23,060 nt of DNA from Oscillospiraceae bacterium. GTDB taxonomy: Bacteria; Bacillota_A; Clostridia; Oscillospirales; CAG-272. Shown piece by piece: positions 21,491-23,060 of this stretch. The notes beneath the pieces were generated by a model. The model saw only the letters and a list, made by a program, of their open reading frames with translations, was not told the origin of the DNA and did not search any database. Position numbers and translations under genes: made by a program. The stretch is taken from assembly GCA_015064195.1 (NCBI GenBank), contig SVSO01000018.1:1-23060 (forward strand), read 5' to 3'. Numbering within the stretch: the stretch's first letter is position 1; each line of letters opens with the position of its first letter.

Positions 21491-22927
21491 ATGAAAAAGA
21501 AAGCAATTTCCATGATTCTTCTGATGGCGATGCTGGTATCTCTCGCGGCCTGCGGCGGTGATGCAGGCGGGGCTGATACCACTGCGGCCGACACTTCAGC
21601 AGATACGACAGCAGTGGAAACTGCCTATGTGGATACGCTGGAGAAGCGTGACCTGGGCGGCGAGGAGTTTGTCATCTATGGTCAGAGCTATACGAGCAGA
21701 CAGAACTTTTATCTGGAAGAAAAGGACGGCGATGTCTGCAACGATGCGATCTTCAAACGCGACCTCGCGGTGGAGGAGCGTCTTAACGTGGATCTCGTTT
21801 TTATCGGAGAACAGGATCGTGCGGATGTTACATCAAAAATGCAGGCCTCCGTGCTGGCAGGCAGTGAGGAATATCACCTGTTTTTCAATGCCATGACCCA
21901 TGGCTGCAATCAATTGACCACCGCAGGTGTACTGTATGATCTGCGCAAGATCCCGCATCTTACGCTGGAGTCTACCTATTGGAGCAGATGGGCCAGCGAC
22001 TGTCTGGATATCAACGGCGCACTCTATTTCACCAGCGGCCCGATCTCCTATCAGTTCTATCTGACTCCCATCGTTATGTTCTTCAATCAGCGTCTCATCG
22101 ACGAGTATCAGCTGGAGGATCCCTATGAGCTGGTGCTGTCCGGCAAGTGGACGGCGGAGAAGATGTATGAGATGATCAAGGATAAGGGACAGGACGTGAA
22201 CGGCGACAACAAGATGGATACATCGGATTTCTACGGCTTTGCCACCGACAGCTCCATCGGAAGCGCACTCTATACGGCTGCCGGCATCGATACCGTATTG
22301 CGTGAGGACGGACGGCTGCTGCTGACCCTGGACAGCCCGGAATCCATCGATCTGATCCAGACCTACACCACATATTTCGGCGACCGTACACAGGTCATCA
22401 ATGATGTCGGCGGCAAGTTCAACCCCAGAGTAGAGGTTTTTGAACCGGGCCGCGCCATTTTCCTCTCCACCTGTATGATCAATGCGATCGCGCTGCGTGA
22501 GATGAAGGATGATTTCGGCATTCTTCCGCTTCCGAAATACACGGAGGAGCAGGAGCATTATTACAGCACCTGCAATACCTTCCTGCCCAGTGGTGTCGCA
22601 GTTCCCAAATACTGCTCCGATCCTGACCGTACCGGCCTTGTGATGGAGACGATGGCGGCATATTCCTATGATTTCATCCGGCCGGCAACCTATGAGGTCA
22701 CACTGCAGGGAAAGGTTTCGCGTGATGACGAGACTATCCAGATGCTGGATATCATATTTGAAGGTGCATCCTACAATTTCATTGGAACCTTCAATCTTTC
22801 CAATGTCGGTACGATCCTGACGGAAGCCGTCACCGGTGATGAAAAGCACTTTGCGTCCAAGTATGCATCCTACAGCAAGAAAGCGCAGGCACAGCTTGAC
22901 GAGATCAGCGGCTTTGCAAATAAATAA
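21491..22927 (+). CDS. SBP5: extracellular sugar-binding lipoprotein, tandem paralog of SBP4
   Basis: This is a 478-aa precursor starting at ATG 21491 after AAAGAGG. The signal peptide MKKKAISMILLMAMLVSLAAC ends in a canonical lipobox with Cys21, then an Asp/Thr/Ala linker. It is closely related to SBP4 throughout (KIPHLTLESTYW, DPYELVLSGKW, TYEVTLQGKVSRDDET) and keeps an intact EF-hand-like loop DVNGDNKMDTSD (22193-22228) and the FFNQRLIDEY segment that SBP4 has lost. The N-terminal region, including the signal peptide, is especially conserved between the two copies. It should bind a carbohydrate for an ABC importer; no permease is seen. Its downstream region is broken by an insertion sequence 19 nt after the stop. 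Confidence 0.85.
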   Translation: MKKKAISMILLMAMLVSLAACGGDAGGADTTAADTSADTTAVETAYVDTLEKRDLGGEEFVIYGQSYTSRQNFYLEEKDGDVCNDAIFKRDLAVEERLNVDLVFIGEQDRADVTSKMQASVLAGSEEYHLFFNAMTHGCNQLTTAGVLYDLRKIPHLTLESTYWSRWASDCLDINGALYFTSGPISYQFYLTPIVMFFNQRLIDEYQLEDPYELVLSGKWTAEKMYEMIKDKGQDVNGDNKMDTSDFYGFATDSSIGSALYTAAGIDTVLREDGRLLLTLDSPESIDLIQTYTTYFGDRTQVINDVGGKFNPRVEVFEPGRAIFLSTCMINAIALREMKDDFGILPLPKYTEEQEHYYSTCNTFLPSGVAVPKYCSDPDRTGLVMETMAAYSYDFIRPATYEVTLQGKVSRDDETIQMLDIIFEGASYNFIGTFNLSNVGTILTEAVTGDEKHFASKYASYSKKAQAQLDEISGFANK

Positions 22928-22929
22928 TC

Positions 22930-22946
22930 AAAAAGCTCCCGGTAAC
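22930..22946 (+). terminator. Left half of a probable SBP5 terminator, cut by an insertion sequence
   Basis: AAAAAGCTCCCGGTAAC follows the SBP5 stop by 2 nt and looks like the ascending A-rich arm of a terminator, as in the SBP2 terminator. No complementary arm follows; instead the insertion-sequence end begins at 22947. Confidence 0.4.
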
Positions 22947-23060
22947 TGAACTGCCCCAAATTGTGCGGACAGTGCAAAAAAGCCTCGTTTGGTAGAAAAT
23001 ATTAAATTCAAGCAACGAACTGACATCGCATTTCGAGTGGTGTCAGTTTTGTTTTGAGTT
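22947..23060 (-). mobile_element. End of an IS3-family insertion sequence (3' end, runs off window)
   Basis: TGAACTGCCCC at 22947 followed by GGACAGT at 22967-22973 resembles IS3-family terminal repeats, which begin with TG. The minus strand just inside encodes a C-terminus ending LKTKLTPLEMRCQFVA, typical of the family's second transposase ORF. The rest of the element lies beyond the window. The right-hand end, target duplication and completeness cannot be seen. Confidence 0.62.
23008..23060 (-). CDS. IS3-family transposase OrfB, C-terminal end (partial)
   Basis: The frame is open from the window edge to TGA at 23010-23008. It encodes LKTKLTPLEMRCQFVA, 16 complete residues. The block (L)K-x-K-(L/M)-TP-x-E just before the stop is how many IS3-group DDE transposases end. 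The catalytic residues lie outside the window. The gene reads toward SBP5 and stops 61 nt before the element end. Confidence 0.6.
   Translation of the reverse strand, partial: LKTKLTPLEMRCQFVA

Noticed and set aside
23018..23048. Hairpin AACTGACA/TGTCAGTT followed by T-rich sequence, as SBP5 terminator
   Set aside because: It lies inside the transposase coding end of the insertion sequence and contains G-T pairs; it may end read-in transcription but is not the native SBP5 terminator.

Overview
This window looks like part of a chromosomal sugar-use island from a Gram-positive gut-type Clostridia bacterium, probably an uncultured relative of the Oscillospirales or Christensenellales. That placement is inferred from AGGAGG-type ribosome binding sites, sigma-A promoters, Thr/Asp-rich lipoprotein linkers, LacI/AraC regulators and the protein families present. 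No rRNA, tRNA or CRISPR array is visible, and no gene-free gap exceeds 300 bases.

Layout, left to right. (1) 1-3063, minus strand: an AraC regulator, then a lipoprotein sugar-binding protein (SBP1) followed after 21 nt by the start of a GH39-like glycoside hydrolase that runs off the left edge. (2) 3228-6319, plus strand: two tandem paralogous sugar-binding lipoproteins (SBP2, SBP3), each with its own promoter and terminator. (3) 11044-6356, minus strand: a tightly coupled five-gene operon of two Gfo/Idh/MocA oxidoreductases, a TIM-barrel sugar isomerase/epimerase, a NagB-type deaminase and NagA. A cupin-AraC regulator (11219-12076) faces it. (4) 17566-12077, minus strand: a second catabolic block of L-fucose/L-arabinose-type isomerase, FGGY kinase, DUF4432 mutarotase-like protein, class II aldolase and a small membrane protein. 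A palindrome-packed element of about 230 bp lies between isomerase and kinase. A PocR-domain AraC regulator faces this block. (5) 18519-22927: a LacI regulator with no normal start codon, and two more tandem sugar-binding lipoproteins (SBP4, SBP5). The window ends inside an IS3-family insertion sequence that appears to have landed in the SBP5 terminator.

How the parts may work together. Five extracellular binding lipoproteins would capture oligosaccharides or glycosides, but no permease or ATPase is encoded here, so they presumably dock on a transporter encoded elsewhere. Intracellular enzymes would release and process sugars. One route ends in N-acetyl-hexosamine 6-phosphate deacetylation and deamination (NagA/NagB), preceded by redox and isomerase enzymes that could act on glycosides through keto intermediates. 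The other isomerises, phosphorylates and cleaves a free aldose. Four local regulators and ten sigma-A-type promoters, all with exactly 17-bp spacers, split the region into separate transcription units.
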